Assembly: GCF_000238095.2 (NCBI RefSeq)
Contig: NZ_JH815225.1
Coordinates: 1,465,160 to 1,529,159 of the forward strand
DNA: 64,000 nucleotides
Origin: Peptoanaerobacter stomatis
GTDB taxonomy: Bacteria > Bacillota > Clostridia > Peptostreptococcales > Filifactoraceae
Direction of reading: 5' to 3'
Below the pieces are notes generated by a model that was given only the letters and a program-made list of their open reading frames with translations, had not been told where the DNA came from and made no database searches. How positions within the stretch are numbered: the stretch's first letter is position 1; the number at the start of each line of letters is the position of its first letter. Positions 49,789-59,113 of the stretch are shown here, in pieces. A program made the position numbers and the translations under genes.

Positions 49789-49886
49789 AGATTTATATAG
49801 GTTATTTACCTTAAATATACTTAATTTACTTAGCTGACAAATTCTTAAAAACAATAATATCTATTATTCAATAAAATTTTAGTATT
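49789..49886. repeat. Dispersed imperfect repeat, copy 2
   Basis: Partner of 42668-42768. It sits in the 263-bp gap between the terminator and the end of yycI; nothing else is recognised there. Confidence 0.65.
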
Positions 49887-50001
49887 ATATATTATTGTAA
49901 ATCAGCTTAAGATTTTTATTTTTTTGCAGCCTATAATTATATCAACAAGCTGTTTTATTCTTCTTTTGTCATAATTGTATTGTAGCGTAACAATTTTTAA
50001 A

Positions 50002-50772
50002 TTAGTTTTTTACAGCCTCCGTATACAAAAAATTTCCGTCTTTTAGCTTTATTCTCCAAAACGGTATCAGCCTTATCTGCCTTGTATCTATATCCTGCCA
50101 GTCCTGAGGTCTTGAATATCCTATTTCTATATCTTGTATTTCATCTCCGACCTTCATCTGTGATATTACCTTTGATATAGCTTCCGCATTTGAAATTATT
50201 TCTATCGGCTTACCGACTTTATTTATATTTTTTGTTTTCACTATGCTTATATCTACATCACCATCTCCTGAAAATATAAATTTTATATATCCCTGCTCAA
50301 TAAACATATTATCATATAATTCTTCATAATAAAGCATAGCCATCTTATCTTCTTTATAGGTTTCTTTCAGCTTATATTTTTTTTCATCAAAATTTTCTTT
50401 AATAAATTTTTCACAATACTCCATCATACTCTCATAATCATTAGAGGATATATCAGATTTCAAATTTAACTCAATATACACATCGTCTATAATTTTGAGC
50501 ATATTTATATACTTCGATGTTAATTTTTTTGTATTTTTATCTTTTATTGTGGAGTATTGTAACTCTATAGGTGACATCTTCCTTGTCTGTATATTCAAGC
50601 TGACATCATAAGTTATATTTTTGCTTGAAAGCAGTTTGGATAGATTGATGAGGCTTTTTTTATCAAAATTATCATTGACATAATATTTGTTGAAATATAT
50701 GCTTATCAGAAGAACAATATTGGTAATTACAAAAGCTATTATAAGATATGTCTTAGATTTTGACCATTCCAT
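50002..50772 (-). CDS. yycI: WalK-regulating membrane protein YycI
   Basis: A 256-residue protein with one N-terminal membrane helix (about 8-27, TYLIIAFVITNIVLLISIYF) and an extracellular part. The opening MEWSKSKTYLIIAFVITNIV is the typical YycI start, and the C-terminal domain (LIPFWRIKLKDGNFLYTEAV) is shared with YycH. YycI and YycH control the WalK kinase. It overlaps the yycH end by 20 nt and is last in the operon. Confidence 0.88.
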   Translation of the reverse strand: MEWSKSKTYLIIAFVITNIVLLISIYFNKYYVNDNFDKKSLINLSKLLSSKNITYDVSLNIQTRKMSPIELQYSTIKDKNTKKLTSKYINMLKIIDDVYIELNLKSDISSNDYESMMEYCEKFIKENFDEKKYKLKETYKEDKMAMLYYEELYDNMFIEQGYIKFIFSGDGDVDISIVKTKNINKVGKPIEIISNAEAISKVISQMKVGDEIQDIEIGYSRPQDWQDIDTRQIRLIPFWRIKLKDGNFLYTEAVKN

Positions 50773-52084
50773 AATTCATTAAATCTCCTGTGAATGCGTT
50801 TATAATAAATATATATTCTCCTATGCTGTATCTCCAAGACGCTTGAAGGTTATCATCAGTATTCATAGCATAAATAAGCCTTATATCTTGTATTTTTGCT
50901 ATAACCTGTTCAACATCTTGTATGCCCATAATCTCCTGTATATCTTCTATTTGTACATTAAGGGCTTTTGCAGGCTCCATTATTATCTTTTCATCACCTG
51001 TATATTCACCCGGATACCTTAAATACAGCTTTGCAGCTATAACCGTATCTCCACTTACTTCTATATAGCCATCCGATACATCATCTTGCATAAATACTTC
51101 TATATCATCTTTTTGCTGTCTTATATCGAATTTATATATAGTTCCTGTATTTCTATCCATTTTTTCAACCGAAGATATCACTATATTTTTATGGTTCATA
51201 CCTATCAAATTTAAAAACTCAAACATGGCATATGTTGATATTTTCAGGTCTGCCTGAATATTTTCCATTCCCTCTTTTTTATACTCTATAAAGCCTTGAC
51301 TTGTTATTCTAAGTATTTCTTGACCATTATTATAACTGTAAAAATAATCTCCGTTTTTTTGTATCAAAGATGATGTAAAATCAAACCTGTCTTTAAGTAT
51401 ATGTTCAGCTATATCAGCTATTTTTACTTCGTCTAATATATTTTTTGTACATGCAACCTTCATCTGTATATCAAAAGTAAGAGGCAATAATATATTTTCG
51501 TTGTCATTGATGTTTTCAAACTTAGGATAATATCTCGTATAATTTTTTGATGATAGCTGTTTTACACTTTCAAAAGTATTTTTATTTTTGCCTTTCAATT
51601 CATAAAAATCTTCTGTTGTTTTGATGTACACATACTGTGAATCCTGTAAAAAACAGATTTCCTTTATATAGCCTATATCAGATATTGACGTTCCTTTTAA
51701 ATTTATTATTTTCTCTATATAATCAGCCGGTATTGCGTCAAATAACAGCACTATATTGGGAAGTTTTTTCGCATTTGTATAGTCGCTTTCCTTTATATTT
51801 TTAAGAGAATTTTTCTGTGAGAGCGCATTTATCAGTCTTATTTTCGCCTCTGAATAATAAATATTTTTATCCCTTAATATCTGTGTCATATAATATTGGT
51901 TGATTCTTATTATTATATTGGACGGAGTTATATTCTCGTTTTCAACCTCATATGACACGCCGGCTTTTGATTCCGTATATGCGTTATGTCCTATTAAATT
52001 ATATCTTATTATAACAAGTGCCATGGAACTTAAAAAAAGTATCCACAGCACCAAAGTTTTGATCATTTCGACGTTCTTTTTCAT
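50753..52084 (-). CDS. yycH: WalK-regulating membrane protein YycH
   Basis: A 443-residue protein with one N-terminal helix (about 8-25) and a large extracytoplasmic region, as in YycH. IIIRINQYYMTQILRDKNIY, VLLFDAIPADYIEKIINLKG and the C-terminal SWRYSIGEYIFIINAFTGDL fit the family by layout. With YycI it binds and modulates WalK at the membrane. Followed without a gap by yycI; preceded by a small secreted protein gene. Confidence 0.85.
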   Translation of the reverse strand: MKKNVEMIKTLVLWILFLSSMALVIIRYNLIGHNAYTESKAGVSYEVENENITPSNIIIRINQYYMTQILRDKNIYYSEAKIRLINALSQKNSLKNIKESDYTNAKKLPNIVLLFDAIPADYIEKIINLKGTSISDIGYIKEICFLQDSQYVYIKTTEDFYELKGKNKNTFESVKQLSSKNYTRYYPKFENINDNENILLPLTFDIQMKVACTKNILDEVKIADIAEHILKDRFDFTSSLIQKNGDYFYSYNNGQEILRITSQGFIEYKKEGMENIQADLKISTYAMFEFLNLIGMNHKNIVISSVEKMDRNTGTIYKFDIRQQKDDIEVFMQDDVSDGYIEVSGDTVIAAKLYLRYPGEYTGDEKIIMEPAKALNVQIEDIQEIMGIQDVEQVIAKIQDIRLIYAMNTDDNLQASWRYSIGEYIFIINAFTGDLMNYGMVKI

Positions 52085-52094
52085 AATAATTCCT

Positions 52095-52565
52095 TTAATT
52101 TACCGAATCTTTATATTCAAGTTGTCTTATGATTTTATTTAATTCCATATTCTTGTTATAGTTTACCGTTTTGTTAATATTATATTTCTTTCCACCTCTT
52201 GTAACCGTTATTGCTATAAAGTTTTCGCCCTCTTTTAATTCTATTTCTTGTGCAAAAACTTTCAAAGCATCTACATTTACAACATATGAGTTGTTCAGTT
52301 TTTTGATTACCGATTCTTTTTCTTTATCTTTAGGTAGTGTCCTTTTTACAGAATATACTTCTATATCTATTTTATCTTTCTCTACTCCAATGCCTGTCAA
52401 TACTATGTTCTCACTCGGTACAATAGCAGCTTCTTCTTTTGGATTTGTTATTTCAAAATCAGTTAATTTTGCATTTTTTTTATCTTCTCCGTTAGAAGCA
52501 TAAGCAAATGTAGGAAGAATAAATGTCAATAAAAGCACTAAAAAAAGCAATTTCTTTTTCAACAT
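52095..52565 (-). CDS. Secreted protein between walK and yycH
   Basis: A 156-residue protein with a signal peptide (MLKKKLLFLVLLLTFILPTF then AYA, cleavage expected after residue 23) and no lipobox Cys. The rest is beta-rich (FEITNPKEEAAIVPSENIVL, ENFIAITVTRGGKKYNINKT), like a single Ig-like or cadherin-like domain. Not a standard member of wal operons; it may sense or bind the cell wall in connection with WalK, which is inference. AGGAGG-type site before the ATG. Confidence 0.75.
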   Translation of the reverse strand: MLKKKLLFLVLLLTFILPTFAYASNGEDKKNAKLTDFEITNPKEEAAIVPSENIVLTGIGVEKDKIDIEVYSVKRTLPKDKEKESVIKKLNNSYVVNVDALKVFAQEIELKEGENFIAITVTRGGKKYNINKTVNYNKNMELNKIIRQLEYKDSVN

Positions 52566-52703
52566 ATCTCCTCCTTTTCAAAATATTATCTATAAAAATT
52601 CTTAATTTATTATAACATCTATTCAGTATAAAATATATTTCTTTTTCTTTACAATTAATTTTTTTATTTTTTGTACAATTATTTAAACTTATTCACTTTT
52701 TAT

Positions 52704-54512
52704 TCACAGGTTATCCACAGGTATTCTCACTATAAATTCGCTACCTTTTCCTTGTACTGATTTTACTTTAATTTCACCTTTATGCTCAGCAATTATACTA
52801 CAGCATATGGATAGTCCAAGCCCAGTTCCTCCAAGGCTTCTCGACCTACCCTTGTCAACTCTGTAGAATCTGTCAAATATGAATGGAAGGTCTTTTTGCG
52901 GAATGCCTATACCATTATCTTTTACGCTTATTTCACAATAGTTATCAACAAGCAATGTGGATAAGTGTATAACTCCAAATTCTTGCGTATATTTTATCGC
53001 ATTGGATATTAGATTTATTATAACTTGTTCCAATTTACTCTTATCTACTGTTGCAATAACAGATTTGCCGGAGGTTTCATCTATTATCTGCTGATTTTTT
53101 TTATCTGCATGGAGCTTCATTTTATTTATGCAATCTTTTACTATTGCATTTATATCTGTTTTTGTCATATCCCAGCTTTCTTTTTTGTAATCTATATGAG
53201 ATAATTGGAGTAAATCTTTTATTATCTTATTCATTCTGTCAGATTCATTTTTTATTACATTCAAGAATTCATAAGCGGTATCTTTGTCATCAAGCGCTCC
53301 ATCCAACAATGTTTCCGAATAGCTTTTAATTGAAGTTATCGGAGTTTTAAGTTCATGAGAAACATTTGCAACAAACTCACGCCTCAATTCTTCAAGCCTT
53401 CTTGCTTCTGTTATATCCTGAAAAACTACTATTATCCCTGCCAATGCTCCGTTTTCTTCTTTAAATACTGCTGATTGGGCTTTATAATACTTGTCTTTCA
53501 CCACAAAGACTATATCTTGTATATTATTGTTGCTGTAATTTCTTATAAGTTTAGAAAAATTCAAATCATTTGTACATAATTTTATAACTTCATCATAATT
53601 TTGCCCCACAAGAGGCTTATATGTTCCGCTTAAGCCTATCATATCTTCAAAATTGGCATTACAATGTATTATTTTGCCAAAATTATCTATGGCAACAAGT
53701 CCGTTTTGCATATGGTATATTATTGCATTGAGCTTACTTTTTTCTGATGAAAGTGCCTTTATCTTTTCTTCCAAATTATGCGAAAGATAGTTGAATGTGT
53801 TGCCAAGCTGACCGATTTCATCATCTGATGTAACTTTAACTTTTTTGGAAAAATCTCCTCTTGATAATATTAAAGCAGACTGTGTCAATTTTTTTATAGG
53901 CACTGTTATTGAATTTGAAACAAAATATCCAAGCACTATGGTTATTAAAAGCGCTACCAATGTGGCTCTTATTATTATATTGGTTACATTTGAGAGCATA
54001 TTGTCTACATCATCGAGGCTTCTTCTTTCATAAAGGATATACCTTATATTTCCGTCTTTATCTTTGTTTACAAATGCCATATGTTTTATGCTGTACATAT
54101 TGTTTGTATGCTTTACTTGTATATCTTTTTCTACAACATTTTCAGATATTGTACTTAATATAACATTTCTATCTAATACATCCAAGGCATTTTGGGAATC
54201 ATAAGTTGAATTTGTAGATGCCAATATTTCAAAAAAATTAGGCTCTATTATTGATATTTCATATACTTTTGATATGGGTATATCTGTTATACTTCTTTGC
54301 AATTCTTCTTTATGATCCATAAAATCATCTTGTGTAAGTATAGTCATATTTTCGATGATATTTTTGTTTATGTTTACCATATCTCGCCTTACATTATCCA
54401 TGTTATAGCGCTCAAACTCTTTGTTTATAAAGACTCCCACTATAACCATAGCTATGAATACGAGCATGAAATATATCACTATCATCCTATATTTTAGGCT
54501 GCTTTTCAACAT
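52704..54512 (-). CDS. walK: Sensor histidine kinase WalK
   Basis: Cell-wall stress sensor, 602 residues. Two membrane helices (about 9-30 and 178-200) flank an extracellular domain; HAMP (ITVPIKKLTQSALILSRGDF) and PAS (IIYHMQNGLVAIDNFGKIIH) follow. The H-box is FVANVSHELKTPITSIKSYS with phosphorylated His, then NLISNAIKYTQEFG, VKDNGIGIPQKD and GGTGLGLSICCSI. It normally phosphorylates WalR; no walR gene is adjacent, since upstream lies a divergent gene. ATG with AGAGGTGAG. Confidence 0.93.
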   Translation of the reverse strand: MLKSSLKYRMIVIYFMLVFIAMVIVGVFINKEFERYNMDNVRRDMVNINKNIIENMTILTQDDFMDHKEELQRSITDIPISKVYEISIIEPNFFEILASTNSTYDSQNALDVLDRNVILSTISENVVEKDIQVKHTNNMYSIKHMAFVNKDKDGNIRYILYERRSLDDVDNMLSNVTNIIIRATLVALLITIVLGYFVSNSITVPIKKLTQSALILSRGDFSKKVKVTSDDEIGQLGNTFNYLSHNLEEKIKALSSEKSKLNAIIYHMQNGLVAIDNFGKIIHCNANFEDMIGLSGTYKPLVGQNYDEVIKLCTNDLNFSKLIRNYSNNNIQDIVFVVKDKYYKAQSAVFKEENGALAGIIVVFQDITEARRLEELRREFVANVSHELKTPITSIKSYSETLLDGALDDKDTAYEFLNVIKNESDRMNKIIKDLLQLSHIDYKKESWDMTKTDINAIVKDCINKMKLHADKKNQQIIDETSGKSVIATVDKSKLEQVIINLISNAIKYTQEFGVIHLSTLLVDNYCEISVKDNGIGIPQKDLPFIFDRFYRVDKGRSRSLGGTGLGLSICCSIIAEHKGEIKVKSVQGKGSEFIVRIPVDNL

Positions 54513-54851
54513 CTCACCTCTTTTTAATTTAATACGGTCTTAACTTTTCATCTTCTATACCGATTATAACACTATACTATAATTTTAGATAAAAATCGAC
54601 ATAAATTTTTATTACAGTTTTTATTCAATAAATTTTCTTTTAACATTTAACTTGCAAATTTTTTTTATCATAATTAAGCAAAAATATATTGAAAAAATTG
54701 GCATTTCATTCTATAATTTTAAGGTATCCATTATTCTTTACATATTGAAAATTTGGATTTAATACTATTAAAAATCTGCTAAATCGCCGATATATATCAA
54801 AGTATATATTCTACATGCTTTATTCAATATTTTTATATTTACTTTTAGACT
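54513..54851. other. Divergent intergenic region, walK and diguanylate cyclase
   Basis: 339 bp, no gene. It carries the walK promoter region (a TATAAT on the minus strand near 54560) and that of the rightward cyclase. The walR gene expected upstream of walK is absent. Confidence 0.5.
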
Positions 54852-56216
54852 ATGTTCGCAATGAGATATAAATATATAAAGAAAGGAGAGATTGTCATAG
54901 ATACTTATCTTAACTTTGATAATGAGCTTGAGATATATAAAGACACCTTTAATCTGACAGACCAGTTTATAGCGATATTGGACAATCAAATGTCAATAAA
55001 AGTAGCCAACAAAGCTATGCTTGATCTCATACATGATGAAGCTGTAAATATCTATGATACTCCTTATTGGGAACTTCCATTGTGGTCGCATAGTATAGAG
55101 CTTCAAAACAGAATTATGTTTTCTATTGAATCTATATATTTGGGCGAAGAGGTAAAATTTGAAGCTACTTACCCTGATATAAATGATAATATAAAAAATG
55201 TTGAAGTTACTATAAAACCTGTATATTCCGATGATGGCGATATAATAGCCCTTGTAGCTATGGGATATGACACTACAAGTGCAAAAGAAGCCGAGAAAAA
55301 GTTTTATACAACTCAGAAACAATTGGCTACATTTTTTGAAATGGGTGTTGACGGTTTTTTAATAAGCAATCTGGAAAAACCTGTAAATATTTCTACTTTA
55401 GACCCTGATGAGTCTTTTATCATTGCATATAACGAAGAAACTATTGTAAATTATAATTCCGCTGTAAATGATATACTTGAGCTGAATGCAGAAAATTTAT
55501 GTTTAGGCTCTTTATTTAAAAAAGCTGATGTTGATTTTGACACTATAAAAAAACATTGGTTTTCTATGATTAAAAACGGATATGTACGTTTTATGATAAA
55601 ATTTCAGTCCAAAAGGCGTCACACTAAATATGTGGAATTTACAATGGTTCCCGTAATAGAGCAAAATATGTATTCAGGTTCTTATTCCACTATAAAAGAC
55701 ATAACCCTTGATAAACAAAATGAAGAACGTCTATTTTTAATGGCAAATTTCGATTATTTAACAGGTGTATGTAACAGACGTTATTTCATCGATTCTGTTA
55801 ATGATGTATTAAAAAACAATACAAATCCTATGTGCATGGTAATGTTTGATATAGACCACTTCAAGTCTGTAAACGACAACTATGGACACGATACAGGAGA
55901 TATAGTTCTTCGCACCGTATCAAACACTATAAACACATCAATCTCATCTGACGGTTTGTTTGCAAGAATGGGCGGAGAAGAGTTCGCCGCAATAATATAC
56001 AAAGATATGGACGAAACTATAAAAATCATTGAAAATGTATTGTCTGATATTAGAAAATTAAATATAAACGTTGACAATTCTATTTTAAAGACGAGTATAA
56101 GCGCAGGTATAACAAAAATTAAACCAGGAGAATCATTCGACCACTTTTTAAAAAGAGCCGACTCTGCATTATACGAGGCAAAGAGAAACGGTAGAGATAG
56201 ATATTCTATACAATAG
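54852..56216 (+). CDS. PAS-GGDEF diguanylate cyclase
   Basis: Predicted to make cyclic di-GMP, 454 residues, cytoplasmic. A PAS domain (about 35-145: FIAILDNQMSIKVANKAMLD) and a second PAS-like region (about 155-285) precede the GGDEF domain (about 295-454): FDYLTGVCNRRYFIDSVNDV, FDIDHFKSVNDNYGHDTGD and RMGGEEFAAI with GGEEF at 374-378. The inhibitory RxxD site is not intact (SSD instead). The start is uncertain: ATG 54852 or 54861 lack a site, while AAAGGAGAG at 54880 directly precedes ATT 54891. Confidence 0.92.
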   Translation: MFAMRYKYIKKGEIVIDTYLNFDNELEIYKDTFNLTDQFIAILDNQMSIKVANKAMLDLIHDEAVNIYDTPYWELPLWSHSIELQNRIMFSIESIYLGEEVKFEATYPDINDNIKNVEVTIKPVYSDDGDIIALVAMGYDTTSAKEAEKKFYTTQKQLATFFEMGVDGFLISNLEKPVNISTLDPDESFIIAYNEETIVNYNSAVNDILELNAENLCLGSLFKKADVDFDTIKKHWFSMIKNGYVRFMIKFQSKRRHTKYVEFTMVPVIEQNMYSGSYSTIKDITLDKQNEERLFLMANFDYLTGVCNRRYFIDSVNDVLKNNTNPMCMVMFDIDHFKSVNDNYGHDTGDIVLRTVSNTINTSISSDGLFARMGGEEFAAIIYKDMDETIKIIENVLSDIRKLNINVDNSILKTSISAGITKIKPGESFDHFLKRADSALYEAKRNGRDRYSIQ

Positions 56217-56237
56217 ATAGATGTCTATCTCTTTTTA
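56215..56237 (+). terminator. Terminator of the cyclase gene
   Basis: AGATAG/CTATCT hairpin overlapping the stop codon, followed by ctttttattt. Confidence 0.65.
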
Positions 56238-56565
56238 TTTCAGGCAATACCTCTATCTAATTGAATTTAGAGATTTTATAATTTGTAAAAGTGCTTATAC
56301 TAAATATTACCCCAAATAGATACCATGTTCAAATCCCTTAAAGTTATATACTTTTGAGCATATCTTTTTTGAAAGACATTATATCTTATTTTTCCCTTTT
56401 GCACTTTTATTTTATAGAAGTTTAGTATTAGCATTAAATATTATATCAGTATAAATCATAAAAAATAAAATTTGCTTTTTTTTAATATTTTATGTAAAAT
56501 ATAATGTATAGCAGTTTTGTATTTATACAATGTCTATACTTTAAGAAAGGATAACCTTAACAATT
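56238..56565. other. Intergenic region before the SseB-family gene
   Basis: 328 bp, AT-rich, no gene. A TATAAT at 56500-56505 is a likely -10 for the sseB-rsmG pair; no good -35 seen. Confidence 0.4.
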
Positions 56566-57345
56566 ATGATACGAAAAAAAGATTTAAGCGACAGTTTTTC
56601 TAATGAAGCTTTAGAATACGCTATAAAAAATGTGGTTGCAGAAAACTCACAAGACAACCAAAATACATTGATAAATGAATTGTTAAACACATATTTATAC
56701 ACTCTTATTGATATACCAAAAGAAGCTGAAGATAAAGTGCAAGGTTTTACACTATTGCAAAAAATAGAAAACAAAGAAACATTTCTGCCTGTTTTTACAA
56801 ATATGCAGGAGATGAAATCCGCAAAGGAAAAATATGACTTTGAAGAGGTATTGCTAGACTTTGATGAAATTAGCGGAGTAATATTAGATAAAACCACTGT
56901 ATTCAAAGGTTTCATAATAAATGGAGACTCAGACAATATAATAATAACAGACGAATTAATAAACTATATCCTTGAAAATCGCTCAAAAGCTCAAAGCGAT
57001 GGCACTGTAAATATAGAAGAAGGAGAAACTGTCGAAATATCATCATTAGAAGGAGATTTATATCCAAAAGATATGATAGATGCACTTGTAAATCACTTCA
57101 AGTCACAAAAAAATATAAACAGTGCATATATAAGATTTTTAAGCCATAACGGAGATAACAGCTATTTGTTAATCACCGATTTTACAGGCGACAAAGATAC
57201 AACATTTGCCAAAATATCAGAAATCGCAAGGCCGTTTCTGACAGATATGTTCCTTGATCAACTTGAATACAGTACAAAATTCGGCAAAGAAGCTACAAAA
57301 GATATTGCACCTTTTTATAAAAAGAAAATATTAGGTATATTTTAA
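56566..57345 (+). CDS. SseB-family protein
   Basis: A 259-residue protein resembling SseB (enhanced serine sensitivity) proteins. The N-terminal domain has TLLQKIENKETFLPVFTNMQ, FDEISGVILDKTTVFKGFII; the C-terminal domain has KSQKNINSAYIRFLSHNGDN and LLITDFTGDKDTTFAKISE, as in SseB C-terminal domains. Function unclear across the family. AAAGGATAAC before the ATG. Its TAA overlaps the rsmG ATG by one base, so the two are coupled. Confidence 0.78.
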   Translation: MIRKKDLSDSFSNEALEYAIKNVVAENSQDNQNTLINELLNTYLYTLIDIPKEAEDKVQGFTLLQKIENKETFLPVFTNMQEMKSAKEKYDFEEVLLDFDEISGVILDKTTVFKGFIINGDSDNIIITDELINYILENRSKAQSDGTVNIEEGETVEISSLEGDLYPKDMIDALVNHFKSQKNINSAYIRFLSHNGDNSYLLITDFTGDKDTTFAKISEIARPFLTDMFLDQLEYSTKFGKEATKDIAPFYKKKILGIF

Positions 57346-58058
57346 TGAAAAAAGAAAATTTCTTTGAAGCACTTGATATTATGAATATATCTCACAACGA
57401 TGACATTTATGAAAAATTCGAGATATACACAGACTATATGCTCGAATACAACAAAAATATAAATCTCACCGCAATAACTGACAAACAAGATATTTATATC
57501 AAGCACTACTTGGACAGTATAAGTATACTCGGATATTTTGATATACAGCCCAATTCCAAATCAATAGATATAGGAACAGGCGCCGGTTTTCCATCAATAC
57601 CTGTAAAGCTGTTGAGAGAAGATATAGATATGACATTGGTCGACTCTCTCAACAAAAGAATAATATTTTTGCAAAATTTAATCGAAAAATTGAATTTAAA
57701 AAATATTACTCCAATACATTCAAGAGCGGAAGAACTTGCACATAAAAAAGAATTCAGACAGAGTTACGATATATGTATGTCGAGAGCTGTTGCAAATATG
57801 TCCACTCTTGCAGAATACTGTACTCCATTTCTAAAAAAAGGCGGTCATCTGCTATGTCTTAAAGGGCAAAATGTAGACGATGAGCTAAAAAACTGCCAAA
57901 ATGCTATGAAAAAACTGAAATGTAAGATAATCGATAAAAAAGAAGTACAGCTACCTTTCAGTGATTTGCATCACAATATTGTAGTAGTTGAAAAATTAGG
58001 CGATACACCCGATATATATCCGAGAAAGTCAGGAACTCCTTCAAAAAATCCATTATAG
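57345..58058 (+). CDS. rsmG: 16S rRNA (guanine-527-N7)-methyltransferase RsmG
   Basis: Methylates G527 of 16S rRNA with SAM; 237 residues, usual length. KNINLTAITDKQDIYIKHYL is the family start region, SIDIGTGAGFPSIPVKLL the SAM-binding motif, and SRAVANMSTLAEYCTPFLKK the active-site region. It usually lies near mnmG; here it follows an SseB gene instead. Mutants of rsmG are known for low-level streptomycin resistance. Confidence 0.95.
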   Translation: MKKENFFEALDIMNISHNDDIYEKFEIYTDYMLEYNKNINLTAITDKQDIYIKHYLDSISILGYFDIQPNSKSIDIGTGAGFPSIPVKLLREDIDMTLVDSLNKRIIFLQNLIEKLNLKNITPIHSRAEELAHKKEFRQSYDICMSRAVANMSTLAEYCTPFLKKGGHLLCLKGQNVDDELKNCQNAMKKLKCKIIDKKEVQLPFSDLHHNIVVVEKLGDTPDIYPRKSGTPSKNPL

Positions 58059-58120
58059 CAACAGGTTTTGACATAATAAACTCATATAATTAATTTTAAG
58101 TATAAATAAATACTGATAAC

Positions 58121-58166
58121 AATGGCTATTGCAAACACATAATTTTGTTAATAATAGCCATTTTTT
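58121..58166 (+). terminator. Terminator of sseB-rsmG
   Basis: aatggctatt (58121-58130) pairs with aatagccatt (58153-58162), followed by T (six in a row). Confidence 0.8.
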
Positions 58167-58399
58167 ATATTTATCCTTAAAAGCATGTTAAACTATATTG
58201 TTTATAAATATTTTACTTTCATATAACAATCCATTGAATCAAAGTTTATGGTGATTATACTAAACACCTGCTAAATAACCACTTAAAAACGGTTAATTAT
58301 AGAATTTCATTATTCTTATAAAAAATCATCAATTATTTTTTAAATGATGAGTATTGCTAAACTATAAATATAAGATAACTATATAAAGGACGAATATAT
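58167..58399. other. Intergenic region before the GNAT gene
   Basis: About 230 bp of AT-rich DNA without a gene. A short ggtg..cacc hairpin near 58249-58268 is the only structure seen. Confidence 0.4.
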
Positions 58400-58915
58400 A
58401 TGCATATACAATTAATAAAACCCAATGAACAATATAAGAACAAAATTTTAGACTATAAAGCCGAATTTGTAGCAAATAACGAAGTCTTACATGGCAGTGC
58501 AGGTCTTGATAAAATTGACAATTTTGAAGAATGGTATAGATTAATACTTCAAAACTCAAGCGAAGATACTGTTAAAAAAGGTTTGGTGCCTGCAAGCACA
58601 TTTATCGCAGTAGATGAAAATGATGAAATAGTCGGTATGATAGACATAAGGCACAGATTAAATGATTTTCTGTTCAAGCAAGGCGGTCATATAGGGTACA
58701 GCGTCAGAAAATCTCAAAGACGAAAAGGCTACGCAACAAAAATGCTGTCTATGGCGCTTGATGTTTGTAAAAGCTTAGGAATAGAAAAATGCCTTATAAC
58801 TTGCGACAAAAGTAATATCGCCTCTGCAAGAACTATAATGAAAAGCGGAGGTTTATTGGAAAACGAAATAATTGACGGCGAAGAAATAATTAGCCGCTAT
58901 TGGATAAGTTTATAA
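58400..58915 (+). CDS. GNAT family N-acetyltransferase
   Basis: A 171-residue acetyltransferase. The acetyl-CoA loop is in GYSVRKSQRRKGYATKML (about residues 95-112), with the Q/RxxGxG/A type RRKGYA; CLITCDKSNIASARTIMKSG follows as motif B. The N-terminal part (DKIDNFEEWYRLI) resembles the family of predicted acetyltransferases acting on small molecules; substrate unknown. AAAGGACG precedes the ATG. Lone gene. Confidence 0.9.
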   Translation: MHIQLIKPNEQYKNKILDYKAEFVANNEVLHGSAGLDKIDNFEEWYRLILQNSSEDTVKKGLVPASTFIAVDENDEIVGMIDIRHRLNDFLFKQGGHIGYSVRKSQRRKGYATKMLSMALDVCKSLGIEKCLITCDKSNIASARTIMKSGGLLENEIIDGEEIISRYWISL

Positions 58916-59113
58916 ACTTTAATATTTGATTCTATACTAAATTTAAACAGATGAATAGAAAAATAGCTTTGTGCAAATTCAATAATATATAACTCTATTT
59001 ATAAATTGTTTAGTCATAAATCATATATTGTTATCTTTGAAATTATTAGCACCTTTCAAAAAATAATCAGTCATATTAAACATTAATAAATTATAAAATT
59101 AAGGAGAGAAGAT

